Shown here in pieces: positions 16,043-25,870 of a stretch of 40,635 nucleotides of DNA. A program made the translations under genes and the position numbers. Numbering within the stretch: position 1 is the first letter of the stretch; every line of letters begins with the position of its first letter. The stretch comes from Lachnospiraceae bacterium (GTDB taxonomy: Bacteria; Bacillota; Clostridia; Lachnospirales; Lachnospiraceae). Below the pieces are notes generated by a model. It was not told the DNA's origin and did no database searches. It was given only the letters and a program-made list of their open reading frames with translations. The DNA is taken from NCBI GenBank assembly GCA_017484135.1, contig JAFUTQ010000039.1:1-40635 (forward strand), read 5' to 3'.

Positions 16043-18667
16043 ATGGGAAATGTTAAACAGAGGGAGTGGAGGAGACTGCTTGCACTGGTGCTGTCGATGT
16101 GCATGATTTTTGCACTGCTGCCGGCGACGACGGTTCTGGCGGATGGAAACCGGACACTGGAGGTAAAATTTCAAGTCACCCCGGAGCATGGACATGTAGA
16201 GTATTCCAATGACGGGACGAATTGGACAACGGTATCAGCAGATACAGCGAATATCACAGTAAACGATAGCTTTGCTGTCAAAATCGTTCCGGATGGAGGT
16301 TATGAGGTAGATCCAACGGCCTTGCAATATCGGGTTGGTTCGGACAGTCCGATTGGTGCGTCGGCTCTCCTTAATGCTTTGACCGGACCTTCAGGTCTGC
16401 GTATCAGAACTTCAGATGCTGAGCCAGACGCGGATTTGGTTGTTGCCAGTGGAGTGGCTTTTGCGCTCGAAGGTGTAGAGTTTCGCTCATCCGGCGGAGG
16501 CGGAAACAATAATGGCGGCAACAATAACGGCGGCGACTACACGATTGCCTTTGACGGAACGGTAAATGGATCTGTCGTTTCCTATACGGTTAATCAGACA
16601 CCGGTTACCGTAACGGTAAGCGGCGCGGCAATTACCGGTGGAGCAATTACTGTACCGGCAAATGCTATGGATAGCGTTACCTTCAAGCTGAGTGATAACT
16701 TTGACCCGGACACCATGGAAGTTGCGGTAGTGGCGGATGACGGATTCAGTACGACCCTGGCCGTAGAAGACGGCGTTACCTCTCTTGCGAAGAAGACAAA
16801 TGATGGTGGATTACCGACTTCCCTGCATCTGGTTGTGGATGTCAAAGGAAATCATAATGGCGGAGGCGGCGGAGAACCCGGCGGAGGATCTACCAGACCG
16901 GCTTCGTCCTATACCGGAGAGACAAAGAGATCCACATGGACACTCGATGGCGAAGGAGATATTTTTGTGAACGGTGTTCAGCTCAAGACGAGCGAGGACG
17001 ACGGAGAAGGGCACCAAACCCCGCTCAACAGTGGAGAGGTAGAGTTCAATCTGGACGAAGATGTTGAGACAGTAGACTTTGAGTTTACCTGCTTTTTTAA
17101 TATGAGATACACGAGTATTAAGATCAATGGCGAGGATTACTCTGACTGCCTTCCGCAAACGCAGGCGGATCTGTTGGATGCATTGGATGCCAACGGAAAC
17201 AGCCAGATTACATCTGTGATTCTTCCGCCGATTGCCTATGCAGATTCCTATGAGATTGAGGCGACGTGGAAGGTTTGTGACGCAGAGGACGCGGAGTATG
17301 TACCGGTCGGAAACTTCCTGTGGTCGTATCTGGATGAGGATGCGGGAGGTGATGATTATCTGGATCATGGAAGGCTGAACTTTGTCAGCCTGACCTATGG
17401 CGGCAATACTTATAATAGCTTAGAGGAACTGAAAGCGGAAGACAAAGCCTATCTTGAATTCGGCGAATTTCATAATGGTCAGGAGGGCGGCGCGACCCTG
17501 CCTTACGGCGCGGAGCTTACCGTCGAGCTGATTCCGGAGTATGGCTATCAGCTGGTATCGTTTGGACCGAATGGCGGCACCTTTGAAACCGGAGAGGAAG
17601 TCGGCGTTTATACCTTTACGATTGCAAGGAATAATTTCCATCTGGGCGCTCACTTTGAGCCGGTGTCAGATGCGGTACAGGCAACCGCTTCACAGGAGAT
17701 TGCAGGCGGAAGCATCCAGCTTGGCGCAAATGAAATCGGTATGGGCTCCGCGGTTCTGACGATTGCGGACACATCGACCACTGCGGCAGAGAATACAGCG
17801 TTTGCAAATGCGGCAAGCGGATATACCGTAGATTCTTATTTGGAGTTGAATCTGAATCAGGTCATCTATAAGGGAAGCAGAACGGATTACTGGTCAAACG
17901 GGCTGTCCTCGCTGAGCAATGACGCAACGATTTCCCTGACGCTGAGTGACACCTTGTCGAGCAGTGATGTGGAGATTGTTCATCAGAAGCATGACGGAAC
18001 CTATGAGGTGATTCCGGCAACCTACAACGCTTCATCCAAAACGGTGACCTTCAAGACTGACAGCTTCTCAAAATATGCAATTGCCTATAAGGCTGCTGCA
18101 ACACAGACGCAGACCCAGACTCAGGAAGAAGATCACTGGGTACAGAACGCTGACGGAACCTGGTCCTACATCTCGAATGGAGAGGAGGCAACCGGCTGGC
18201 AGGAAGTAAACGGTACCTGGTACTATCTGGACGAGGAAGGTACGATGGAGACTGGCTGGGTAGAAGTAAACGGTACCTGGTACTACACAGATAACAGCGG
18301 CGCAATGCAGACCGGCTGGCAGGAAGTAAACGGCACCTGGTACTACATGGACAACAGCGGCGCAATGGAGACCGGCTGGGTAAGTGTAAACGGTACCTGG
18401 TACTACACCAGCGGAAGCGGTGCAATGTTGACCGGATGGCAGCTCGTGAGCGGAAAATGGTATTATCTGACCGCAAGCGGTGCAATGCAGACCGGATGGC
18501 TCAGGAATGCCAATAACTGGTATTATCTGGATGCCAGCGGAGCAATGAAGACCGGTTGGTATACCACAAACGGAAAGTGGTATTACAGCTATGACTCCGG
18601 TGCGTTGGCAACGAATACGCGGATCGGCAGCTATCGTGTCAATGCAGACGGAGAATGGGTCAGATAG
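16043..18667 (+). CDS. Secreted protein with C-terminal cell-wall-binding repeats
   Basis: This is an 874-residue surface protein. A signal peptide is clear: basic MGNVKQREWRR, a hydrophobic core, and probable cleavage after VLA (about residue 33). Residues 35-145 form a first domain, followed by a Gly/Asn linker. A second domain lies at about 165-275, then a Gly-rich linker. Residues 290-690 hold further beta-rich domains I cannot name. From about 696 to the end are about eight 20-residue repeats of the form GW-x4-NGTWYY-x4-SGAM-xT, the choline/glucan-binding (CW_binding_1) type that holds proteins to teichoic acid or polysaccharide. No catalytic domain is evident, so an adhesin or structural wall role is likely. 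ATG follows AAGGAGG, and a terminator follows the gene. Confidence 0.88.
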   Translation: MGNVKQREWRRLLALVLSMCMIFALLPATTVLADGNRTLEVKFQVTPEHGHVEYSNDGTNWTTVSADTANITVNDSFAVKIVPDGGYEVDPTALQYRVGSDSPIGASALLNALTGPSGLRIRTSDAEPDADLVVASGVAFALEGVEFRSSGGGGNNNGGNNNGGDYTIAFDGTVNGSVVSYTVNQTPVTVTVSGAAITGGAITVPANAMDSVTFKLSDNFDPDTMEVAVVADDGFSTTLAVEDGVTSLAKKTNDGGLPTSLHLVVDVKGNHNGGGGGEPGGGSTRPASSYTGETKRSTWTLDGEGDIFVNGVQLKTSEDDGEGHQTPLNSGEVEFNLDEDVETVDFEFTCFFNMRYTSIKINGEDYSDCLPQTQADLLDALDANGNSQITSVILPPIAYADSYEIEATWKVCDAEDAEYVPVGNFLWSYLDEDAGGDDYLDHGRLNFVSLTYGGNTYNSLEELKAEDKAYLEFGEFHNGQEGGATLPYGAELTVELIPEYGYQLVSFGPNGGTFETGEEVGVYTFTIARNNFHLGAHFEPVSDAVQATASQEIAGGSIQLGANEIGMGSAVLTIADTSTTAAENTAFANAASGYTVDSYLELNLNQVIYKGSRTDYWSNGLSSLSNDATISLTLSDTLSSSDVEIVHQKHDGTYEVIPATYNASSKTVTFKTDSFSKYAIAYKAAATQTQTQTQEEDHWVQNADGTWSYISNGEEATGWQEVNGTWYYLDEEGTMETGWVEVNGTWYYTDNSGAMQTGWQEVNGTWYYMDNSGAMETGWVSVNGTWYYTSGSGAMLTGWQLVSGKWYYLTASGAMQTGWLRNANNWYYLDASGAMKTGWYTTNGKWYYSYDSGALATNTRIGSYRVNADGEWVR
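18191..18610 (+). repeat. Near-identical 60-bp coding repeats
   Basis: About seven tandem units of roughly 60 bases encode the wall-binding repeats. The first four share long identical stretches (for example GAAGTAAACGG and ACCTGGTACTAC), while later units diverge. Such DNA-level identity suggests recent duplication and possible length variation by recombination. This is a protein-coding repeat, not a CRISPR array. Confidence 0.85.
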
Positions 18668-18692
18668 ACCGCATAACAGATAGTAACTGATG

Positions 18693-18730
18693 AGCCGGCA
18701 AGCCCGAAACGGACTTGCCGGCTTTCGTTA
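18693..18730 (+). terminator. Rho-independent terminator after the wall-binding protein
   Basis: AGCCGGCAAG (18693-18702) pairs perfectly with CTTGCCGGCT (18714-18723), followed by a moderately T-rich stretch. It is placed 25 bases after the stop codon and before the promoter of the next gene. Confidence 0.8.
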
Positions 18731-18778
18731 TTGCAGACGTGAATCTTTTGTTTTATAATGTGATATCGATATGACCTT

Positions 18779-18807
18779 TTGACATTCAAATCATAATATG
18801 ATATGAT
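18779..18807 (+). promoter_or_regulatory. Strong sigma-A-type promoter for the topoisomerase genes
   Basis: TTGACA (18779-18784), a 17-base spacer and TATGAT (18802-18807) match the housekeeping consensus at 11 of 12 positions. It lies 56 bases upstream of the parE-like start and directly after the preceding terminator. It could drive the topoisomerase pair and the fol genes through to 27354. Confidence 0.8.
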
Positions 18808-18863
18808 GATCAGAACAAATGTTCGCAATCAAAATAGAGGGAACGAAAAAGAGAGGAAGAACA

Positions 18864-20786
18864 ATGGCGAAACAGGAAGAATATGGCGCGGGCAGTATCG
18901 CGGTTCTGGAGGGATTGGAGGCAGTCCGTAAAAGGCCGGGCATGTATATCGGCAGCGTATCCAGAAAGGGGTTAAACCATCTGATCTATGAGATCGTGGA
19001 CAATTCGGTGGACGAGCATCTGGCCGGAGAGTGTGACACGATCTATGTGACATTGGAAAAGGACGGCTCCTGCACAGTGGAGGACGACGGACGGGGCATC
19101 CCGGTGGGAATGCACAAAAAGGGAGTTTCCGCAGCCAGAGTGGTATTTTCTACCTTGCATGCCGGAGGAAAATTTGACAATGCGGCATACAAGACCAGCG
19201 GAGGTCTGCATGGGGTAGGCTCCTCGGTGGTAAACGCCTTGTCTTCGTATCTGGATGTGGAGATCAGCCGGGAGGGCTATGTGCATCACGACCGCTATGA
19301 GCGCGGGGTGCCTGTCGTGGAATTGGAAAACGGTCTGCTGCCGAAGCTTGGCAAGACGAAAAAGCGTGGGACGAAGATCAATTTCCTCCCGGACCCGGAA
19401 ATTTTTGAGAAGACGCGTTTTAAGGAGGATGAGGTCAAGAGCCGCCTGCATGAGACGGCCTATCTGAACCCGGCGCTCACAATCATATATGAGGACAAAC
19501 GGGGTGAGGATACCGAGCACATTGAGTTTCATGAGCCGGATGGTATCGTGGGCTTTGTGAAGGAGTTGAACCGAAATTCGGAGACGCTGCATGAGGTCAT
19601 CTATTTCAAGGGGGAGTCTGAGAACATTGCAGTGGAGGTGGCATTTCAGTATGTCAATGAATTCCATGAAAATGTGCTGGGCTTTTGCAATAACATCTAC
19701 AATGCGGAGGGAGGCACCCATCTGACCGGGTTTAAGACCACCTTTACCCAGGTGATCAATTCCTATGCCAGAGAATTGGGCATCTTAAAGGAGAAGGATG
19801 CCAATTTTACCGGTACGGATGTAAGGAACGGCATGACGGCGGTGGTATCTGTCAAGCACCCCGATCCCAGATTTGAGGGGCAGACGAAGACCAAGCTGGA
19901 CAATCAGGACGCGTCCCGTATTACCGGAAAGATTACCAATGATGAGATACAGCTTTATTTTGACCGCAATCTGGAGACCTTAAAAACTGTAATCGGCTGT
20001 GCGGAACGGGCGGCCAAAATCCGAAAGACGGAGGAGAAGGCAAAGACCAATCTTTTGACCAAACAGAAGTTTTCCTTTGATTCCAACGGAAAGCTGGCAA
20101 ACTGCGAGAGCCGCGACCCGTCCCAATGCGAGATTTTTATTGTGGAGGGAGATTCCGCCGGAGGCTCCGCAAAGACTGCCAGAAACCGGATGTATCAGGC
20201 GATTCTTCCGATTCGCGGAAAGATTTTGAATGTGGAGAAGGCCAGCATCGACAAGGTGTTGGCGAATGCGGAGATCAAGACGATGATCTACGCCTTTGGC
20301 TGCGGATTTTCCGAGGGCTATGGAAACGATTTTGATATCAGCAAGCTGCGCTATGACAAGATCATTATCATGGCGGACGCGGACGTGGACGGGGCGCACA
20401 TTTCCACTCTGCTTTTGACGCTGTTTTATCGGTTTATGCCGGAGCTGATTTTTGAGGGGCATGTTTATATCGCCATGCCGCCGCTTTACAAGGCGATGCC
20501 TGCGAAGGGCAAGGAGGAGTATTTGTACGATGATGCGGCGCTGGAGAAATACCGCAGGACGCACAAGGGCTCCTTTACCCTGCAAAGGTATAAGGGACTG
20601 GGCGAGATGGACGCGGAGCAGCTGTGGGAGACGACGCTGGATCCTGCCACAAGGATGTTAAAGAAGGTGGAGATCGAGGATGCCCGCATGGCGTCGGATG
20701 TGACGGAGATGCTGATGGGAACGGATGTGCCGCCCCGCAGACAGTTTATCTATGAGAATGCCAAAGAGGCAGAGCTGGATGTATAA
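18864..20786 (+). CDS. parE: Type IIA topoisomerase subunit B (ParE-like)
   Basis: This is the ATPase subunit of a type IIA topoisomerase, 640 residues. The GHKL ATPase has EIVDNSVDEHLAG, VEDDGRGIPVG and GGLHGVGSSVVNALS. The transducer has FEGQTKTKLDNQDAS, where gyrases usually read KLGN. The TOPRIM domain has IVEGDSAGGSAK and IIMADADVDGAHI, and the C-terminus has LQRYKGLGEMDAEQLW. The frame opens at 18819, but ATG 18864 follows GAGAGGAAG and gives the usual N-terminus. It is followed 25 bases later by subunit A. It is probably topoisomerase IV, because the partner lacks a GyrA box and no dnaA-recF context is seen, but a second gyrase is possible. Confidence 0.88.
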   Translation: MAKQEEYGAGSIAVLEGLEAVRKRPGMYIGSVSRKGLNHLIYEIVDNSVDEHLAGECDTIYVTLEKDGSCTVEDDGRGIPVGMHKKGVSAARVVFSTLHAGGKFDNAAYKTSGGLHGVGSSVVNALSSYLDVEISREGYVHHDRYERGVPVVELENGLLPKLGKTKKRGTKINFLPDPEIFEKTRFKEDEVKSRLHETAYLNPALTIIYEDKRGEDTEHIEFHEPDGIVGFVKELNRNSETLHEVIYFKGESENIAVEVAFQYVNEFHENVLGFCNNIYNAEGGTHLTGFKTTFTQVINSYARELGILKEKDANFTGTDVRNGMTAVVSVKHPDPRFEGQTKTKLDNQDASRITGKITNDEIQLYFDRNLETLKTVIGCAERAAKIRKTEEKAKTNLLTKQKFSFDSNGKLANCESRDPSQCEIFIVEGDSAGGSAKTARNRMYQAILPIRGKILNVEKASIDKVLANAEIKTMIYAFGCGFSEGYGNDFDISKLRYDKIIIMADADVDGAHISTLLLTLFYRFMPELIFEGHVYIAMPPLYKAMPAKGKEEYLYDDAALEKYRRTHKGSFTLQRYKGLGEMDAEQLWETTLDPATRMLKKVEIEDARMASDVTEMLMGTDVPPRRQFIYENAKEAELDV

Positions 20787-20811
20787 TGCGGATCAAAGGA
20801 GATAGAGGATC

Positions 20812-23052
20812 ATGATGGAGACAAGGGAACAGATTATACGCACAGAATATTCGGAGGTCATGCAGAAGTCCTATATTGACTATGCCATGAGCGTGATCAT
20901 TGCCCGGGCACTGCCGGATGTACGGGACGGCTTAAAACCCGTTCAAAGAAGAACCCTGTACGATATGCACGAGCTGGGAATCCGCTACGACAAGCCCTTC
21001 CGGAAATGCGCCCGCATCGTGGGAGATACCATGGGTAAATATCATCCGCATGGGGACAGTTCGATTTACGGTGCGCTGGTGGTGATGGCGCAGGATTTCA
21101 AAAACGGGATGTCTCTGATTGACGGGCACGGAAATTTCGGTTCCATCGAGGGAGACGGCGCGGCGGCGATGCGTTATACGGAGGCACGCCTGCACAAGAT
21201 CACACAGGAGGCCTATCTTGCCGATCTGGACAAGGATGTGGTGGACTTTGTGCCGAACTTTGACGAGACGGAGAAGGAGCCGGAGGTATTGCCGGTTCGG
21301 GTGCCGAATCTGCTGATCAACGGCTCGGAGGGAATCGCGGTCGGTATGGCGACCAGTATTCCGCCTCACAATCTGGGAGAGGTGATCGACGGCGTAAAGG
21401 CGTATATGAAGAATCCCGACATCACGACAGCAGAGCTGATGAAATATATCAAGGGGCCGGATTTTCCCACCGGGGGCATTATTACCAATCAGGATGAGCT
21501 GCTGAACATCTATGAGACCGGAGCCGGAAAGATCAAGCTCCGCGGCAAGGTAGAGATCGAGCAGGTCAAGGGCGGGAAGGAACGCATTGTGATCACGGAG
21601 ATTCCCTACACCATGATCGGGGCCAATATCGGCAAGTTTCTGAATGATGTCTATGCGCTGGTGGAGAGCAAAAAGACGAATGATATCATCGATATTTCCA
21701 ACCAATCCTCGAAAGAGGGAATCCGCATTGTCATTGATCTGCGAAAAGGAGCGGACGCGCAGAACCTGTGCAATCTGCTTTATAAAAAAACAAAGCTGGA
21801 GGATACCTTCGGGGTAAACATGCTGGCGGTGGCGGACGGAAGACCGGAGACTCTGGGTATGCGCGCCGTCATCCGACACCACGTAAAGTTCCAGTATGAG
21901 CTTGCCACCAGAAAATACAGAACCCTGCTGGCAAAGGAGCTGGACAAAAAGGAGATACAGGAAGGGCTCATCCGCGCTTGTGACGTGATCGATCTGATCA
22001 TCGAGATTCTCCGGGGAAGTAAGAATATTGCAGATGCAAAGGCGTGTCTGATTCATGGCGAAACCTCCGGTATCCGTTTTAAGACAAAGGAATCCGAGCG
22101 GGCGGCAGCACGTCTCCGGTTTACGGAGCGGCAGGCATCTGCAATTTTAGAAATGCGTCTGTATAAGCTGATCGGTCTGGAGATCGAAGCATTGATGGCG
22201 GAGCACGATACCACGCTGAAACACATTGCAGAATATGAGGATATCCTTACGAACCGTTCCACGATGGCAAAGGTCATCATGAAGGAGCTGGACGGATACA
22301 AGAAATCATACGCCAGAGAGAGACGGACGGTGATTGACAATGTGGAGGCGGCTGTCTATGAGGAAAAGAAGATCGAGGAGATGGAGGTAATGTTCCTCAT
22401 GGATCGCTTCGGCTATGCAAAGACCATTGATTTGCAGACCTACGAGCGGAACAAGGAGGCGGCAGACGCGGAAAACCGCTATATTTTTCCGTGTATGAAT
22501 ACGGGAAAGATCTGTGTATTTACCAATACCGGACAGCTGCACCTGATCAAGGTACAGGATCTGCCCTTCGGAAAATTCCGGGACAAGGGACAGCCCATTG
22601 ACAATGTCAGCAAATATGACAGCGCAAAGGAGCACTTTGTCTATATTGCGAATCTGGCGGAGCTGTGCACAAAGCAGTTGATTTTCGGAACAAAGACTGC
22701 GATGTTTAAGCTGGTGGCGGGCGCAGAGTTTGACGTGGCAAAACGCACCACTGCGGCGACGAAGCTCTCAGACGGGGATGAGCTGCTTCTGGTGGCGGAG
22801 TATGCGGAACATGACACGCTCATCATGCAGTCGGAAAAGGATATGTTTCTGCGCATTCAGGCTTCGGATATCCCGGAGAAGAAAAAGGGCGCGGTTGGCG
22901 TGATCGGGATGAAACTGTCGCCGGGTGATTTTCTTTCGAATATCTATGTGCTCCACGACGGAGATACCGGGACTGTCACGGTAAAGGACAAAGAGGTGGC
23001 ACTGCATCGGCTGCACATCGGAAACCGTGCGACAAAAGGGGTAAAAAAATAA
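20812..23052 (+). CDS. parC: Type IIA topoisomerase subunit A (ParC-like)
   Basis: This is the DNA-cleaving subunit, 746 residues. It has [20 protein letters not shown], the quinolone region [17 protein letters not shown], and the active-site tyrosine in [11 protein letters not shown]. The coiled-coil gate spans about residues 350-480. The C-terminal blades from about 515 lack a clear QRRGGKG GyrA box, which supports ParC over GyrA. The residue equivalent to E. coli GyrA Asp87 or ParC Glu84 is glycine. ATG 20812 and 20815 are both possible after AAAGGAG. The stop is directly followed by the GTG of folC. It pairs with the ParE-like subunit to decatenate or relax DNA. Confidence 0.88.
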   Translation: MMETREQIIRTEYSEVMQKSYIDYAMSVIIARALPDVRDGLKPVQRRTLYDMHELGIRYDKPFRKCARIVGDTMGKYHPHGDSSIYGALVVMAQDFKNGMSLIDGHGNFGSIEGDGAAAMRYTEARLHKITQEAYLADLDKDVVDFVPNFDETEKEPEVLPVRVPNLLINGSEGIAVGMATSIPPHNLGEVIDGVKAYMKNPDITTAELMKYIKGPDFPTGGIITNQDELLNIYETGAGKIKLRGKVEIEQVKGGKERIVITEIPYTMIGANIGKFLNDVYALVESKKTNDIIDISNQSSKEGIRIVIDLRKGADAQNLCNLLYKKTKLEDTFGVNMLAVADGRPETLGMRAVIRHHVKFQYELATRKYRTLLAKELDKKEIQEGLIRACDVIDLIIEILRGSKNIADAKACLIHGETSGIRFKTKESERAAARLRFTERQASAILEMRLYKLIGLEIEALMAEHDTTLKHIAEYEDILTNRSTMAKVIMKELDGYKKSYARERRTVIDNVEAAVYEEKKIEEMEVMFLMDRFGYAKTIDLQTYERNKEAADAENRYIFPCMNTGKICVFTNTGQLHLIKVQDLPFGKFRDKGQPIDNVSKYDSAKEHFVYIANLAELCTKQLIFGTKTAMFKLVAGAEFDVAKRTTAATKLSDGDELLLVAEYAEHDTLIMQSEKDMFLRIQASDIPEKKKGAVGVIGMKLSPGDFLSNIYVLHDGDTGTVTVKDKEVALHRLHIGNRATKGVKK

Positions 23053-24354
23053 GTGACGTATGAGCAGGCTTTGGCCTTCCTGGAACAGACAAAAGCATAT
23101 GGAAGTGTCCCCGGACTGGACAGCATCCGAAATCTGATGCATGAGTTGCAGGATGTACAGGAGCAGCTTGCGATTGTCCACATTGCCGGAACCAATGGCA
23201 AGGGCTCGGTGGGCGCGATGGTGGAGCGTGTACTCCGGGAAGCGGGATACCGGACCGGGCGTTTCGTCTCCCCGGCTGTGTTTTCTTATCGGGAGATCAT
23301 ACAGTGCAATGGCGAGCCGATCAGCGAGCAGGATTTTGCGGAACTGACAGGGCGGGTACAGGCTGTCTGCGAGCACCTGACCAAGCGGGGCTTGCCGCAC
23401 CCGACCGCCTTTGAGGTGGAGACCGCCATTGCCTTTTTGTATTTTGTGCAGTCCGACTGTGAGCTGGTATTGCTCGAGGTAGGGATGGGGGGCAGACTGG
23501 ACGCCACCAATCTGATCCAAAGCCCGGTCTGCAGTGTGATTACCACGATCAGCATGGATCACATGGCGTTTCTGGGAGACAATCTTGCGGCGATTGCGGC
23601 CGAGAAGGCAGGCATTATCAAGGCACATTGTCCGGTGGTCAGCGCCTGTCAGAAGGCGGAGGCGGCAGAGGTGCTCGGTAAGCGGGCAAAGAGCCTTCAT
23701 GCTAAGCTTTTTTTTGCGCGGGAGGAGCAGATGACGGAGGTTTCTTATGATTGCAGAGGGCTGTCATTTTTGTGGAGGGGGACGGCAAAGCTGTGGATTC
23801 CGCTGACCGGTGCGGCGCAGCTTCACAATGCGGCCTGCGCACTGGAAGCGCTGGAGGTGTTGTCACGACACTGTGGATACAGGCGCATAAGTGAGGAGAT
23901 TGTGGCTGCCGGTCTTCGAAAGGTTCGCTGGGAGGGTCGGTTTGAGCTGATTTCAGAAGAGCCGACGGTCATTCTGGACGGAGCGCACAATGAGGATGCG
24001 GCGCTTGCACTTCGCCAAACTCTGGAAAATTGTTTTACAAATCGCAGAATTCTATATATAATAGGGGTACTTGCAGATAAGGAGCATGAGAAGATCCTGC
24101 GGATCATGCTGCCTTTGGCAGACCGGGTCTACACGGTAACGCCGGACAGTGAGCGGGCGCTGCCTGCGGAAGCGCTGGCTGCGGAGGCAAAAAAGTATCA
24201 TTCCGGCGTACAGGCAATGGAGCAGGTTGCTGACGCGGTGCGTCGGGCACTGCAGGAGAGTGAGCCGGACGATGTGATACTTGCCTTTGGCTCGCTGTCC
24301 TATCTGAAAGAGGTAAAGGAAGCATTCCGGGATCTGCAACAGCATGAACACTGA
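23053..24354 (+). CDS. folC: Folylpolyglutamate / dihydrofolate synthase
   Basis: This Mur-ligase-family enzyme adds glutamates to folates and may also make dihydrofolate from dihydropteroate. It has 433 residues. The P-loop reads [20 protein letters not shown], the folate-binding loop [11 protein letters not shown], and the metal/ATP region [15 protein letters not shown]. The C-terminal domain begins near [14 protein letters not shown]. The start is GTG at 23053, immediately after the stop of the topoisomerase gene. A weak AGGGG lies about 11 bases upstream, so translation is probably coupled. It begins a folate gene run with folE 17 bases downstream. Confidence 0.95.
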   Translation: MTYEQALAFLEQTKAYGSVPGLDSIRNLMHELQDVQEQLAIVHIAGTNGKGSVGAMVERVLREAGYRTGRFVSPAVFSYREIIQCNGEPISEQDFAELTGRVQAVCEHLTKRGLPHPTAFEVETAIAFLYFVQSDCELVLLEVGMGGRLDATNLIQSPVCSVITTISMDHMAFLGDNLAAIAAEKAGIIKAHCPVVSACQKAEAAEVLGKRAKSLHAKLFFAREEQMTEVSYDCRGLSFLWRGTAKLWIPLTGAAQLHNAACALEALEVLSRHCGYRRISEEIVAAGLRKVRWEGRFELISEEPTVILDGAHNEDAALALRQTLENCFTNRRILYIIGVLADKEHEKILRIMLPLADRVYTVTPDSERALPAEALAAEAKKYHSGVQAMEQVADAVRRALQESEPDDVILAFGSLSYLKEVKEAFRDLQQHEH

Positions 24355-24371
24355 AAACGAGGCACAGTGAT

Positions 24372-24923
24372 ATGGATAGAGAAAAGATAGAAGCCGGCGT
24401 AAGATTGCTATTAGAGGGAATCGGCGAGGATGTAAACCGCGAGGGACTGCGCGAGACGCCGCAGCGGATCGCGCGCATGTATGAGGAAATTTACGGCGGA
24501 CTTTCGATGGATGCGGCAGAGCCGTTGTCGAAGCGTTTTCATGCGCAGAACAATGAGATGATTGTGGAGAAGGATATCACCTTTTATTCCACCTGTGAGC
24601 ATCATCTGATGCCATTTTACGGAAAAGCGCATGTGGCATATATCCCCGACGGGGAGGTGGTGGGACTCAGCAAGCTCGCCCGAACCGTGGAGGTGTTTGC
24701 CAGAAGACCCCAGATACAGGAGCAGCTGACTGCGCAGATTGCGGACGCACTGATGGAACATTTGCAACCAAAGGGCGCGATGGTTATGATCGAGGCGGAG
24801 CATATGTGCATGACGATGCGCGGGGTCAAAAAGCCCGGGAGCAAAACGGTGACGTATGTGACCAGGGGAGTCTTTGCAGATGATCAGAAGCTTGCGGATA
24901 GATTTTTTTCTATAGTAAAATAG
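24372..24923 (+). CDS. folE: GTP cyclohydrolase I
   Basis: This enzyme converts GTP to 7,8-dihydroneopterin triphosphate, the first step of folate synthesis. It has 183 residues. Zinc ligands are visible in [16 protein letters not shown] and in [32 protein letters not shown] and [13 protein letters not shown] complete the family core. It is a type IA enzyme, not the FolE2 form. The ATG follows GAGG at about ten bases. A tetrahydrofolate riboswitch is often found before folE in Firmicutes, but the 17-base gap here leaves no room for one. Confidence 0.96.
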   Translation: MDREKIEAGVRLLLEGIGEDVNREGLRETPQRIARMYEEIYGGLSMDAAEPLSKRFHAQNNEMIVEKDITFYSTCEHHLMPFYGKAHVAYIPDGEVVGLSKLARTVEVFARRPQIQEQLTAQIADALMEHLQPKGAMVMIEAEHMCMTMRGVKKPGSKTVTYVTRGVFADDQKLADRFFSIVK

Positions 24924-24945
24924 TAAAATAAACAGGATGGGAAAC

Positions 24946-25806
24946 ATGGAAACGGTCAAAATCGGAAAACGGACATTTGATACAGCAGCGCATACTTATA
25001 TTATGGGAATCCTGAATGTGACACCGGATTCCTTTTCCGATGGGGGAAAATGGAATCGGCTCGATGAGGCACTGCGCCACACGGAGGAGATGATCGCGGA
25101 GGGGGCAGACATCATTGACGTGGGAGGAGAATCCACCCGTCCCGGGTATACGCAGATTAGCGAACAGGAGGAGATTGAGCGGATTGTTCCTGTGATCGAG
25201 GGAATCAGGGAACGATTCGATATCCCGGTATCACTGGATACTTACAAGGTCGACGTGGCGGAGGCGGGACTGACTGCGGGAGCAGATCTTTTGAATGATA
25301 TCTGGGGATTAAAATATGGCTGGAACAGGGAAGAAGGCTGGCACTCTAGGCTTGCTGCCGTGATTGCCGCGCACAACGCCGCCTGCTGTCTCATGCACAA
25401 CCGGGCGCAGGAGGGATATCAGGATCTGATGCAGGAGATGAAACAGGATCTGCAGGAGAGCATCCGGTTGGCGGAGGAAGCAGGAATCCGAAAGGATGGG
25501 ATTGTGCTGGATCCGGGCGTCGGCTTTGGAAAGTCCTATGAGAATAATCTGGAGGCAATTCGAAGAGCCGGGGAGCTGCAGGAACTGGGGTATCCGCTTC
25601 TGCTCGGAACCTCGCGAAAATCCGTGATCGGGCTGACCTTAGACCTTCCGGCTTCGGAGCGGTTGGAGGGAACCCTTGCGACTACCGTATATGCGGTGGC
25701 GCAACACTGCGGCTTTGTCCGGGTACACGATGTGAAGGAAAATGCCCGCATCATCCGGATGGCAGAGGCGATTCGTGACGGTGGCAAGACATTTGGTAAC
25801 GATTGA
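24946..25806 (+). CDS. folP: Dihydropteroate synthase
   Basis: This enzyme condenses p-aminobenzoate with hydroxymethyl-dihydropterin diphosphate and is the sulfonamide target. Motifs are MGILNVTPDSFSDGGKW, DVGGESTRPGYTQIS and the later DPGVGFGKSYENN, LLLGTSRKSVIG and VRVHDVKENARI. The length is 286 residues from ATG 24946, which has AGGATGGG just upstream; ATG 24937 lies in frame but has no site. It is third in the fol run, 22 bases after folE. Resistance-associated positions cannot be judged by eye. Confidence 0.95.
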   Translation: METVKIGKRTFDTAAHTYIMGILNVTPDSFSDGGKWNRLDEALRHTEEMIAEGADIIDVGGESTRPGYTQISEQEEIERIVPVIEGIRERFDIPVSLDTYKVDVAEAGLTAGADLLNDIWGLKYGWNREEGWHSRLAAVIAAHNAACCLMHNRAQEGYQDLMQEMKQDLQESIRLAEEAGIRKDGIVLDPGVGFGKSYENNLEAIRRAGELQELGYPLLLGTSRKSVIGLTLDLPASERLEGTLATTVYAVAQHCGFVRVHDVKENARIIRMAEAIRDGGKTFGND

Positions 25807-25870
25807 GCCGCAGCCGCGAACAGGAATACAGGGGAATCGTGGAGAGTGATGCAGGAAGGACTGGCTGGAT

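Noticed and set aside
18191-18610. Regular 60-base repeats as a CRISPR array
   Set aside because: They are in frame and encode wall-binding repeats with no variable spacers.
20932-22056. 374-codon minus-strand frame opposite the ParC-like gene
   Set aside because: Shadow of a conserved gene; no recognisable motif or ribosome binding site.
24355-24371. Tetrahydrofolate riboswitch before folE
   Set aside because: Only 17 bases separate folC and folE, too short for any riboswitch; none was seen before folC either.
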